A stretch of 64,000 nt of DNA from positions 310,001-374,000 of the forward strand of contig NZ_JAJJJF010000002.1 in NCBI RefSeq assembly GCF_022458745.1, given 5' to 3'. This document shows positions 28,033 through 34,935 of the stretch, in pieces; position 1 is the first letter of the stretch, and every line of letters begins with the position of its first letter. Origin of the DNA: Bacillus piscicola (GTDB taxonomy: Bacteria > Bacillota > Bacilli > Bacillales > Marinococcaceae). The translations under genes were made by a program, and so were the position numbers. The notes under the pieces are model-generated. The model searched no databases, had not been told where the DNA came from, and was given only the letters and a program-made list of their open reading frames with translations.

Positions 28033-28355
28033 TGCCTTGTGTCGTTATTCACCGCATCGAGGACGTTACATACTGCAAGGTACTTCGACACCGCGGCTTT
28101 TATGATACGGAAGTGCGCCAGGTCTTCTATGACGATAACCGCGAATTAAAGCTGTCTCGCTGCGACTTTCATGCTGGCTATTTTGCGTATGACGTGACCG
28201 ACTATGCTCCGATTCGATTACGCAGTCTGCCGGAGGACCATTTCGTAGGTTTCGACTTCTTCGGATTCTACCAGCGAATGAAACGGATCAGCTTGTACGA
28301 CTTTCTAGTAAACGACATGCGGCGCGATACGGACGTCAACCTCGAAATACCTTAG
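28026..28355 (+). CDS. Hypothetical protein
   Basis: This 109-residue protein starts inside the end of the previous gene (ATGTTAA overlap), which implies coupled translation. It is rich in aromatic and charged residues (FVGFDFFGFYQRMKRISLYD) and has no recognised motif. It closes the short rightward unit; about 640 bases without a clear gene follow. Confidence 0.6.
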   Translation: MLMPCVVIHRIEDVTYCKVLRHRGFYDTEVRQVFYDDNRELKLSRCDFHAGYFAYDVTDYAPIRLRSLPEDHFVGFDFFGFYQRMKRISLYDFLVNDMRRDTDVNLEIP

Positions 28356-28573
28356 CGCAAGGCTCCGATGAAGTAGCCGGGTTGTGCTGCCACACGACTT
28401 GGATCGCCACTACGGAGGAGCATGCGCGCGTATGATATAGCCCGTGTCGGGTAGCGCCAACTACTCGAATCGCCACTCGGGCTGCGGTGATGGGGCGGTC
28501 TGCCAGCCGTCCCTTGCCGCAACACTATAACGAAAATTTCCGGCAGTTGACCGGCTTATTAAATATGCGTATC

Positions 28574-28628
28574 TTGCGGTGTGTTCTTTCTGATTATTAT
28601 AATATACGAACAAGTGTTCCTTGTCAAT
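28574..28628. promoter_or_regulatory. Divergent promoters sharing a perfect LexA box
   Basis: The box CGAACAAGTGTTCC (28607-28620) fits every defined position of the Bacillus LexA consensus CGAACRNRYGTTYC. On the minus strand it lies in the 17-base spacer of TTGACA-TATTAT. On the plus strand it directly follows a TATAAT (28598-28603) with TTGCGG 18 bases upstream. LexA would block both. The plus-strand promoter points at the replication gene cluster. Confidence 0.75.
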
Positions 28629-28830
28629 AGAAATAAAATATAATTTCATAAAATTCTGCAAGTGTGTCTTTTTTTAATAAATTACCGCTTAGACCCTAAT
28701 TTTTCCGATTCACTGTCGTATATAATCCTAGAAGCCGAAAAAAGTTTCGTCAGAAACGCCAAAAAATCGGAGGTGTAATCGTATTATCCATTAACAGCGA
28801 AGAAATTTCGCAACTACCCGTGCCACTTTT

Positions 28831-28894
28831 CGTTCATTGGGTAATAACGTAATAGGACGTCAAAAAATTTACGAAAATTTGTCCCAAATGAACG
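28831..28894. repeat. Inverted repeat
   Basis: CGTTCATTGGG (28831-28841) pairs with CCCAAATGAACG (28883-28894), with one bulged base and a loop of about 41 bases. It lies upstream of the 28998 gene and could be a protein-binding site, an RNA hairpin or part of an origin. Confidence 0.5.
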
Positions 28895-28997
28895 ATCAAA
28901 ATGCTGTATAGAGAGTAGAAGGGTAAATATTTCGATGAGGGCGGACAAGCTGCCGGAGGAATAAAATAAAAAACTATTACAAGGGAGAGATTTTATT

Positions 28998-29477
28998 ATG
29001 GCAATGAAACCGGTGGATTTTACAGAGGAATTGACGGCTAAGGAAACAGTAGACACAGTGACAATGAGGATCTTCAACGAGTTACCTACGGACAAGCAGC
29101 GAAAACTTGAGGAGATAGGTGGAGAGGGAGAAAGTCATGAAATCTTGCAAGAACACACGATCCTACATGAATCAGAGTTTTTGCAAGAAGTATACGGCCG
29201 TATCAATGATCATCAGTATGGTCTATGTGGTATTTATATGATAGAGGACAGTTTCTTGGAGGGTGTAACAAATATACCTGCAAAAGTATTTAAAACGTTA
29301 CGAGATGCAGAGATGGACGTTGAGATAAATAGTATTATCGCTGCAACAATAGGTCGCATTCAGTTTGCGAAGTTATGCTTAGATTACTACGGAATCGAGC
29401 GTTTTATCGACATCGATGGAAGACCGCAGAAAGAGGCAGACATAGGCGACGGTTACTATTTATTCTGCCATTGCTAA
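28998..29477 (+). CDS. Hypothetical protein
   Basis: This 159-residue soluble protein has an unrecognised family. It is acidic and helical (TAKETVDTVTMRIFNELPTD, EILQEHTILHESEFLQEVYG) and ends in CHC. ATG 28998 follows AAGGGAGAGATTTTATT. It is the first gene downstream of the LexA-box promoter and precedes the replication-initiator-like gene, so it may belong to an SOS-induced replication unit. Confidence 0.65.
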   Translation: MAMKPVDFTEELTAKETVDTVTMRIFNELPTDKQRKLEEIGGEGESHEILQEHTILHESEFLQEVYGRINDHQYGLCGIYMIEDSFLEGVTNIPAKVFKTLRDAEMDVEINSIIAATIGRIQFAKLCLDYYGIERFIDIDGRPQKEADIGDGYYLFCHC

Positions 29478-29597
29478 AACTAATCCAATGAAGGCGCAAA
29501 AGGCCGTAGGATAGTCCGTAGTTTATCAGCAAATCCGAAGACGCGGCAGGTTTCGGCAGCCTGTCGCAAAATAACCAAGTAAAGGGAGAGGTTAAGT

Positions 29598-30014
29598 ATG
29601 AGTAACGTAGTAAGTTTAAGCTCAAAAAAAGTTAAACAAAAAATGGATGCTATGACGTACGAGGACTGGGCTGATTTAGCGGCGACCGCTAAGGTTGAAA
29701 GTGATATTAATAAGATGTATATATCAAAATCGCACTTAAACTTAGATATTCACACTATAAACGATCCGGTAGAAGGCGACATAATTTTCGGCGGCATAAT
29801 GACAGATGAAGAGTATGAAGGTTTTAAATATCCGCAAGAAATTAAGAGGCATTTATTTCGTCCAGGGATCGGAGATTCTTATCTAATCCACGCTTGGGCA
29901 GAAAATTACGAAGAGGCAGAAGAGAAAATACATTCATTTCTTAAACCGTATGGATTTGAACCGTTCCTAATAGTGCCGCTTGATGAAGACGGAATTACCG
30001 ATTTCATATTTTAA
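29598..30014 (+). CDS. Hypothetical protein
   Basis: This 138-residue acidic protein is of unknown family. It starts at ATG 29598 behind AAAGGGAGAGGTTAAGT and ends 14 bases before the replication-initiator-like gene. Visible segments are MTYEDWADLAATAKVESDIN and a C-terminal EEKIHSFLKPYGFEPFLIVP, with no catalytic motif. Tight spacing suggests co-expression with the next gene. Confidence 0.65.
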   Translation: MSNVVSLSSKKVKQKMDAMTYEDWADLAATAKVESDINKMYISKSHLNLDIHTINDPVEGDIIFGGIMTDEEYEGFKYPQEIKRHLFRPGIGDSYLIHAWAENYEEAEEKIHSFLKPYGFEPFLIVPLDEDGITDFIF

Positions 30015-30028
30015 AGGAGGCGCAAAGT

Positions 30029-30532
30029 ATGACGGAGCTTAACCTGCCAAATAAGCCGTTACCAAACGACAAACGCGACCTGCTGAAAACTCGGAATTTC
30101 GAAATGTATAACCTCGACCTCATGCGCAAGGTGTTTCCGCGTATCATCGGGGAATGTAACGAACGTCACGGCCGCAAGCAACGTAAGCCGCAGATACGTG
30201 ATGTTATTCCGTTATATTTCTATCTGCTGTCGTATGTGAACGGTGAGTACGATCGTGCGGACGGGAGTGCTGATAAATGGTTCGGCGCTGCCTTCCCGAC
30301 TCTCGATCAGATTTCGCAAAGTCTCGATATTGACCGGCGGCGGATTAAGCCGCTAGTCGATATTCTCGAAGCGAACGGGCTGATTCTTCGGACGGAATCT
30401 ATTTACGTAGAGACGCGAAGGTACAAGCATTACTATATGTCGTTCTGTCCGCAAATAACGGACACCGGCTATTTAGTCGATGAGTGGGGTGAGATAGTCC
30501 GTCCTGATCCAGCTGTATATGACAGCGCATAG
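30029..30532 (+). CDS. Probable replication initiator (winged-helix)
   Basis: This 167-residue basic protein contains a winged-helix segment (PTLDQISQSLDIDRRRIK, then PLVDILEANGLILRTES) similar in style to plasmid and phage replication initiators (RepA_N / DnaD-like N-termini). Three 20-base and three 15-base direct repeats begin five bases after the stop. An initiator gene followed by iterons is the usual plan of theta-type plasmid origins. ATG 30029 follows AAAGGAGGCGCAAAGT. The family is not named with certainty. Confidence 0.65.
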   Translation: MTELNLPNKPLPNDKRDLLKTRNFEMYNLDLMRKVFPRIIGECNERHGRKQRKPQIRDVIPLYFYLLSYVNGEYDRADGSADKWFGAAFPTLDQISQSLDIDRRRIKPLVDILEANGLILRTESIYVETRRYKHYYMSFCPQITDTGYLVDEWGEIVRPDPAVYDSA

Positions 30533-30536
30533 TGCC

Positions 30537-30652
30537 GTAGTTGCATCTGATGATACTAACAGTAGTTGCGTCTAATGATACCACGGTTAGTAGCGTCTGA
30601 CGTTACTGTAAACATACCAACGTTAAACATACCAACGTTAAAGATACCAACC
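30537..30652. repeat. Two families of iterons, candidate replication origin
   Basis: Family A is GTAGTTGCATCTGATGATAC at 30537-30556, a near copy at 30562-30581 and a degenerate copy at 30587-30606, with an exact 25-base period. Family B is AAACATACCAACGTT at 30610-30624 and 30625-30639, with a partial copy at 30640-30652, a 15-base period. They directly follow the initiator-like gene. No gene is seen from 30533 to 30829. Confidence 0.8.
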
Positions 30653-30829
30653 AAAAGATGGCGGTCGCTTACGCTTCCCTTAGACTTCGTTCACTAACGT
30701 TCACTTGTCTGCCTACCTAATCGCAATAACATATTAACTAATACCTTTGCGAAGGAACTTTCAAAGAAAAGAAAAGATGGCCGTGAAAAGAAAAGAAAGT
30801 TTTCATGCCGCCGAAAGGGTGAGGAAACG

Positions 30830-31624
30830 ATGAATCTCGAATCCTACGCAAAACAGCAAATACTCCGCCTATGGTACGACAAGCCGCAACCGGAAAAGTC
30901 CGACGTAGCCGCCCGGCAAGCGCGTATTGCGGCACTACTCCGCGACTTCAAAGCGAAGGGCGTCACGCAATCCGACGAACTAGGAGGCGACTGCCGTCCG
31001 TTGGATCGCTGGACCATGACCCATCCGAAATTATGGCGCAAGGGTATACAGGCGGAGCTTATCAATATCATAACGGATTATCTACTCGACGTCGGCCAGG
31101 TTGCGGAGCGTGAGGCGGAATATCCGATACCCAACGCGGAGAAGGACTGGCGCGATACCGCAGCCCGCCAAAAATACGAAAGAACGATACTTCTCGATGA
31201 AGATATGCAGCAGGACGACGAATGGCCGATACCTGTCCCGTATTCTGCGGATGAGTACGAGCTAGACCATGCGGAAAGCCGACCGGTAGAAGAAGCGGTA
31301 TTTTGGGAAGACGACGCCTCCGATCCGGCCAGTCTTATTGCGCTGATTGACGACGCGAAACAGGACCCGCGGAAGTATGCGCGAAGGTTTGCCGGTGCGC
31401 GCGGAAATGAGCGAGAGGTACGCGTGAAGATACGGCGGCTCGATACGGATCGGGTGAGGCGGTGTGAGTGTTGCGGGGGCGCTTTTTATGCGCATGACCT
31501 TCGGCAGCGCTATTGCGATTTATTGCCGATGTATAAGCAGCCGGAATTTTCGCAATGCAGTTACAAAATGAACCTAAAAAATAACCGGAAACCCTTGATA
31601 AATCGGGAAAAACCGGCTATTTAG
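30830..31624 (+). CDS. Hypothetical protein with C-terminal zinc-finger-like motif
   Basis: This 264-residue hydrophilic protein has a helical N-terminal region (ESYAKQQILRLWYDKPQPEK), an acidic middle, and a C-terminal CxxC motif (RRCECCGGAFYAHDLRQRYC) with a further Cys later, which suggests zinc binding. ATG 30830 follows AAAGGGTGAGGAAACG. It may be a DNA-binding accessory of replication, given the iterons just upstream. No family was recognised. Confidence 0.6.
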   Translation: MNLESYAKQQILRLWYDKPQPEKSDVAARQARIAALLRDFKAKGVTQSDELGGDCRPLDRWTMTHPKLWRKGIQAELINIITDYLLDVGQVAEREAEYPIPNAEKDWRDTAARQKYERTILLDEDMQQDDEWPIPVPYSADEYELDHAESRPVEEAVFWEDDASDPASLIALIDDAKQDPRKYARRFAGARGNEREVRVKIRRLDTDRVRRCECCGGAFYAHDLRQRYCDLLPMYKQPEFSQCSYKMNLKNNRKPLINREKPAI

Positions 31625-31722
31625 TAAAGGGAAAACCCTATTGTATATGGAGGGAACAAAGGCGCTCTTTTTTAGGGCGTTATGTTCAAGTTTATACAAT
31701 AAAGTACAAGGAGGGGGTAAAT

Positions 31723-31938
31723 ATGACAGGAAAAACAGTTAAGGCGGTTCGTTTATATTTAGAAAAAACACAAGAAGAATTTGCCAATGACACTGGCGTT
31801 TCTGTCTCTTGGTTGTCGCGAATCGAAAATGGCAAAGTTAAACCTTCCGAGCGTTTGCGTATGTCTATATCAAAAATATTTGAGATTGACGGAGAGTTTT
31901 TGGAGGTGGTGGAGCGTTCACATAAACTACTTCCTTAA
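31723..31938 (+). CDS. XRE-family transcriptional regulator
   Basis: This 71-residue protein is almost only a helix-turn-helix: VRLYLEKTQEEFANDTGVSV then SWLSRIENGKVKPSERLRMS. ATG 31723 follows an AAGGAGGGGGTAAAT site. It is the third XRE-type regulator of the element and the only one on the plus strand. It could control the genes that follow (32047 onward) or act as an excisionase-like protein. Confidence 0.82.
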   Translation: MTGKTVKAVRLYLEKTQEEFANDTGVSVSWLSRIENGKVKPSERLRMSISKIFEIDGEFLEVVERSHKLLP

Positions 31939-32005
31939 TTTTTTTGCTTATTAAACTATAAACGTTCAAATTTATCCAACTTAATGTTAACATGAGGTGA
32001 TTTCA

Positions 32006-32068
32006 ATGTCAAATAGTAAATTTTCCATAAATCGAGGTTATAAACGATGTCGCTTAAACAAGACCTAG
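32006..32068 (+). CDS. Possible 20-residue leader peptide
   Basis: A short frame (MSNSKFSINRGYKRCRLNKT) begins at ATG 32006 behind the strong site GAGGTGATTTCA. It overlaps the start of the next gene by 22 bases, so its translation could open or control the 32047 start. Size alone makes this uncertain. Confidence 0.35.
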   Translation: MSNSKFSINRGYKRCRLNKT

Positions 32069-32400
32069 CAAAACACGCAGCCAGCGATTGCGCTACTTAC
32101 GACGCTGACGGCCAGTGCCTTCTTGATCGGCCTTGCGTATTTTTCGAAGATACGAAGGAGATACCGCGCTGCCCGTATTTCGAGAATTTGGTACTGCCCG
32201 GAAACGAAGCACTGCATACGCGATACTGGCAAACTTACATGCCGGCTGACAACTTGCCCTTTTGCGATAAATGCGGCCAGCCGTACGAACGAAAAAGCGG
32301 GCGGCAAAAGTATTGCTCACCTTGCGGAGCAAAGGCGAAGCGAGAACGGAAAAAGCGGTATAACCACGACTATTATTTGCGGACGAAAAAGCAGGCATGA
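32047..32400 (+). CDS. Cysteine-rich zinc-ribbon protein
   Basis: This 117-residue protein has two Cys clusters: SDCATYDADGQCLLDRPCVF near the N-terminus and a zinc ribbon FCDKCGQPYERKSGRQKYCS then PCGAKAKRERKKRYN at the C-terminus. It resembles the cysteine-rich proteins common in Gram-positive phages and mobile elements. The basic tail suggests nucleic-acid binding. ATG 32047 is preceded by CGAGGTTATAAACG inside the possible leader frame. Confidence 0.7.
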   Translation: MSLKQDLAKHAASDCATYDADGQCLLDRPCVFFEDTKEIPRCPYFENLVLPGNEALHTRYWQTYMPADNLPFCDKCGQPYERKSGRQKYCSPCGAKAKRERKKRYNHDYYLRTKKQA

Positions 32401-32403
32401 GTC

Positions 32404-32531
32404 AGTACCTTTTAAAGCAAAAACAGCCATTTTAACCGCAAAATTAGCGCGTGTACGGGGCGTTAAGCATAGCCGAATATGTAAGCAAGGGTTTAGCCTT
32501 TATAGCGTTCAAAAGGTACTTAAAAGGTACT
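32404..32531. repeat. AAAAGGTACT repeats before the 32549 gene
   Basis: AAAAGGTACT occurs twice in direct order (32511-32520 and 32522-32531) and once inverted (AGTACCTTTT, 32404-32413) in the intergenic stretch before a gene start. These are operator-like, but no binding protein is known. Confidence 0.45.
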
Positions 32532-32548
32532 TACGAGGAGGCGGATAA

Positions 32549-32953
32549 GTGAGAGCGGCTTTTATAAATATCAAGGTGGAATACGGCGCAGTATCCGTGC
32601 GAATTAATGAGCGCAACAAAGACGGCACTTTTCAGCTTCGCAAAATAGGCTCGATTTATTTCGAAGTACCTTGCTCGGAGAAGACAGCGGCCTTTGTGCG
32701 GGCTGTACCGGAGATCCTGGAACAGCTACCGGAAGACGTCGAGCATGTGCATTTTATCGGCACGAATCAGCTTTTTAATAAGTCCGCGAGGTTACAGCAG
32801 CGACTCGAAGGCTCTCCGGCACAACTTCGTATTAGGCGCTTAAAGCCGGGGTTGCCGTGGTTACGTTGGGAGCTGACGGAATTAATTAACGACGCAATAA
32901 AACGAAAATCAACGGTATGGAGTGATATTAGCGCATGGGGCGATTGGACTTAG
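32549..32953 (+). CDS. Hypothetical protein
   Basis: This 134-residue protein begins at GTG 32549 behind AGGAGGCGGATAA. It is basic, with FINIKVEYGAVSVRINERN at the N-terminus and LPWLRWELTELINDAIKRKS at the C-terminus; the family is not recognised. Its end overlaps the next frame by 19 bases. It may be a host-takeover or recombination accessory, but nothing in the sequence decides. Confidence 0.6.
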   Translation: MRAAFINIKVEYGAVSVRINERNKDGTFQLRKIGSIYFEVPCSEKTAAFVRAVPEILEQLPEDVEHVHFIGTNQLFNKSARLQQRLEGSPAQLRIRRLKPGLPWLRWELTELINDAIKRKSTVWSDISAWGDWT

Positions 32954-33258
32954 ACCGGCTAGGCGAGACGAAAAAGGAACAGGGAAAAACGTTTGCTACG
33001 CCTGACGACTGGTATCCGCCTTGGCTGCGGTATTTCATCGAAGAAAACGAAGAGTTCGCGCATTTACGGCGGCCAAAAGTGAGACTGCGGTGTATTCGGA
33101 TGAGCCAGGAGTTTGATTGCGATTTCGAAAGACGGACCGGACGTCAGGCGAAGAGGAGGGGACGATATAACAATGATGGGCGTGCAATTAGGGAGCGAGT
33201 GCATCATAGTACACCATGTCGAGACAAGCCAACTGGCCGCAGACGTACATTTCGTTAG
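32935..33258 (+). CDS. Hypothetical protein (C-terminal part doubtful)
   Basis: This open frame of 107 residues starts at ATG 32935, overlapping the previous gene. The first 60 residues look protein-like (TPDDWYPPWLRYFIEENEEF). The last third is Arg-rich and overlaps the better-supported gene at 33173 by 86 bases, so a frameshift or an earlier true end is possible. No family was recognised. Confidence 0.4.
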   Translation: MGRLDLDRLGETKKEQGKTFATPDDWYPPWLRYFIEENEEFAHLRRPKVRLRCIRMSQEFDCDFERRTGRQAKRRGRYNNDGRAIRERVHHSTPCRDKPTGRRRTFR

Positions 33259-33424
33259 TATCCGGATCATTGACGCCCAAACGGGCGAAATTTCGGAAAG
33301 TAAGACGTCAAAATATAACGGAGTTAGTCGCGGAGTTGCTGCGGGATTGTCGCTTGAGGAAGCGTATCGACTTGCGGCTGATAACAATTTTATAACTGTA
33401 AAAGAAGTTAGCACGAACAAATAA
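33173..33424 (+). CDS. Hypothetical protein
   Basis: This 83-residue protein starts at ATG 33173 (or 33176) behind GAGGAGGGGACGATATAAC. It has a beta-rich N-terminus (GVQLGSECIIVHHVETSQ) and a helical C-terminus (GLSLEEAYRLAADNNFI). The family is not recognised. It ends 20 bases before the coiled-coil protein and may share its transcript. Confidence 0.6.
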   Translation: MMGVQLGSECIIVHHVETSQLAADVHFVSIRIIDAQTGEISESKTSKYNGVSRGVAAGLSLEEAYRLAADNNFITVKEVSTNK

Positions 33425-33444
33425 TAAAAAGGGAGATAGATAAT

Positions 33445-34164
33445 ATGGCAGATAATCTACAACAAGCAATGGAAGCATACGAGCAAGCGCAAGAAATTGC
33501 AGGACAGGCTACAACCACTATTCACACGTTTCAAGATATGTACGATGAACAGGCGGCGAAAATTAACACGGATACCATGCTTAGCGATACAGGAAAGGCA
33601 CAAAAACGAGAACAATTAAATAAGGAAATGGCAAACGAGTTGTTTACTAAGCTGCAAAAGGACAAACAAAGCTATCAAGAAAGTATAGTAAAAGCTACGA
33701 ACAGAGCAAAGGACGCCCTAGCAGCGCCCCATAAGAAACCACATGATACAGACATTAAGTTACATGAAAAAGAAGTCAATAAATTAAAAATGGATGCACT
33801 AATGGGGCATGGAGGGCAGACGGTTATGAAGTTAAAACAGTATGCGGATAAAATCGAAGACCCTTATCTCGCAGAGAACTTCATCAACGAACTACCGTCG
33901 ATGTATGAACGACTAATAAACAAGAACTTAACGTCACAGGAAAAAACGTCATTACATCGTATCTATGAAGACATGCAACAAAAAGCAATGACAGACGAGC
34001 AGAGACAGGCGCAACAAATTTTAGCAAGCACAGAAGGAGCTTTTTCACGACAATTTTATAATCAAATCCACAACCAGCCAATCGCGCAGAGGTTAGGGAG
34101 CAAATACGCGGGGATTTTAAACCGACCGGATGATTTCAACTTAACAGAATATGGACGCAAGTAA
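33445..34164 (+). CDS. Coiled-coil protein, possibly scaffold-like
   Basis: This 239-residue, highly helical, Gln/Lys-rich protein (MEAYEQAQEIAGQATTTIHT, LNKEMANELFTKLQKDKQSY) has long stretches suited to coiled coil and no membrane segment. ATG 33445 follows AAGGGAGATAGATAAT. It is the first gene of the rightward block that leads to the tail genes. Phage scaffold or tail-assembly proteins have a similar texture, but this is not an identification. Confidence 0.6.
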   Translation: MADNLQQAMEAYEQAQEIAGQATTTIHTFQDMYDEQAAKINTDTMLSDTGKAQKREQLNKEMANELFTKLQKDKQSYQESIVKATNRAKDALAAPHKKPHDTDIKLHEKEVNKLKMDALMGHGGQTVMKLKQYADKIEDPYLAENFINELPSMYERLINKNLTSQEKTSLHRIYEDMQQKAMTDEQRQAQQILASTEGAFSRQFYNQIHNQPIAQRLGSKYAGILNRPDDFNLTEYGRK

Positions 34165-34220
34165 TAAAAGTGAGGAAGAAACCGGAAATCAAAATTAAAA
34201 ACCAAAAGGGGAGCGATCTA

Positions 34221-34475
34221 ATGAGAATCAGATACGAGGGAAATAAATTAATCATTGAAAATGACGATGAGGTACTTGCGAAGGTAGAAGGGGAAGACAT
34301 TGACGAGGTAGAGCTTCCAGCTAATGAGTTTCCGCGCGGCGAGCTAGTCGGTGCAGACGATCTATCAAGAGCCTACGACATCGGAGTAAGACGAGGTAAA
34401 GAAGGCGCGAAGATTTACGCGAAGGCAAAACAGTTATTCGTGAAGAGTTATAACGATAGGCACAATATCAAATAG
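34221..34475 (+). CDS. Hypothetical protein
   Basis: This 84-residue protein starts at ATG 34221 behind AAGGGGAGCGATCTA; an in-frame GTG at 34170 lacks such a site. The N-terminus is beta-like (MRIRYEGNKLIIENDDEVLA), the middle is acidic and the C-terminus basic. The family is unknown. A terminator follows, so it ends a transcription unit with the coiled-coil gene. Confidence 0.55.
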   Translation: MRIRYEGNKLIIENDDEVLAKVEGEDIDEVELPANEFPRGELVGADDLSRAYDIGVRRGKEGAKIYAKAKQLFVKSYNDRHNIK

Positions 34476-34539
34476 CTGCGATGATCGGCCGATCCTACTA
34501 AAGCCTGGAGCAGCAAAGTTAAAATTTTAGACATTTACT

Positions 34540-34566
34540 GCGGCGCCCTCCGGGGCGTCTTTTTTA
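34540..34566 (+). terminator. Terminator before the tail-gene block
   Basis: GGCGCCC and GGGGCGTC form a GC-rich hairpin followed by TTTTTTAT. It separates the 33445-34475 unit from the tape-measure unit. Confidence 0.7.
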
Positions 34567-34608
34567 TTTACGCATTACGTCAACTAATATTCGGAAAGGG
34601 TGAACGAA

Positions 34609-34935
34609 ATGACAACGTTATCATACAGGCGTAGTAAGCAACTACGCGAATTTCTAACGATAGTAGAAAACGTCAACTTTGCGCTAGACGACGACTTCAA
34701 ACGCAGAATCAAACGGCTGCAACGTTTTAAAGCGATTGCGACGGCTTTTCGGCAGGACGGCGGTATCGTCAGCAGTATCGGCTTAATTATGGCGGAGATT
34801 ATCCGGCTATTAGAGCAAATAAATACGACGGCAATTTACGAGGTTGCGCATAAGTCTGCCGGAGAAGCTGGCGAGTTGATCGCCGTATTACAAAGGGATA
34901 TTGAGGAGGTGGAGACGGGATGGCACTTGATTTAA
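34609..34935 (+). CDS. Small helical protein upstream of tape measure, possible tail-assembly partner
   Basis: This 108-residue helical protein (SYRRSKQLREFLTIVENVNF, IGLIMAEIIRLLEQINTTAI) starts at ATG 34609 behind GGAAAGGGTGAACGA. Its stop overlaps the tape-measure start by 16 bases, so the two are coupled. Tail-assembly chaperones occupy this place in tailed phages, but no chaperone frameshift signal is seen, and the protein is short. Confidence 0.55.
   Translation: MTTLSYRRSKQLREFLTIVENVNFALDDDFKRRIKRLQRFKAIATAFRQDGGIVSSIGLIMAEIIRLLEQINTTAIYEVAHKSAGEAGELIAVLQRDIEEVETGWHLI

Larger units (their letters stand above)
28356..28997. other. Non-coding region with direct repeats, LexA-controlled promoters and hairpins
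   Basis: No gene is supported here. An imperfect direct repeat lies at 28397-28415 and 28463-28480 (ACTTGGATCGCCACT versus ACTCGAATCGCCACT). Overlapping divergent promoters with a LexA box lie around 28574-28628. A good -10 (TATAAT, 28721-28726) precedes the small hairpin GTTTCGTCAGAAAC (28745-28758). A strong ribosome site GGAGGTG at 28769-28775 has no usable start codon after it. Confidence 0.6.

Noticed and set aside
28461-28661. Minus-strand frame of 66 codons
   Set aside because: It begins upstream of the mapped-by-eye LexA promoter and lacks a ribosome site; its composition is AT-rich, then arbitrary.
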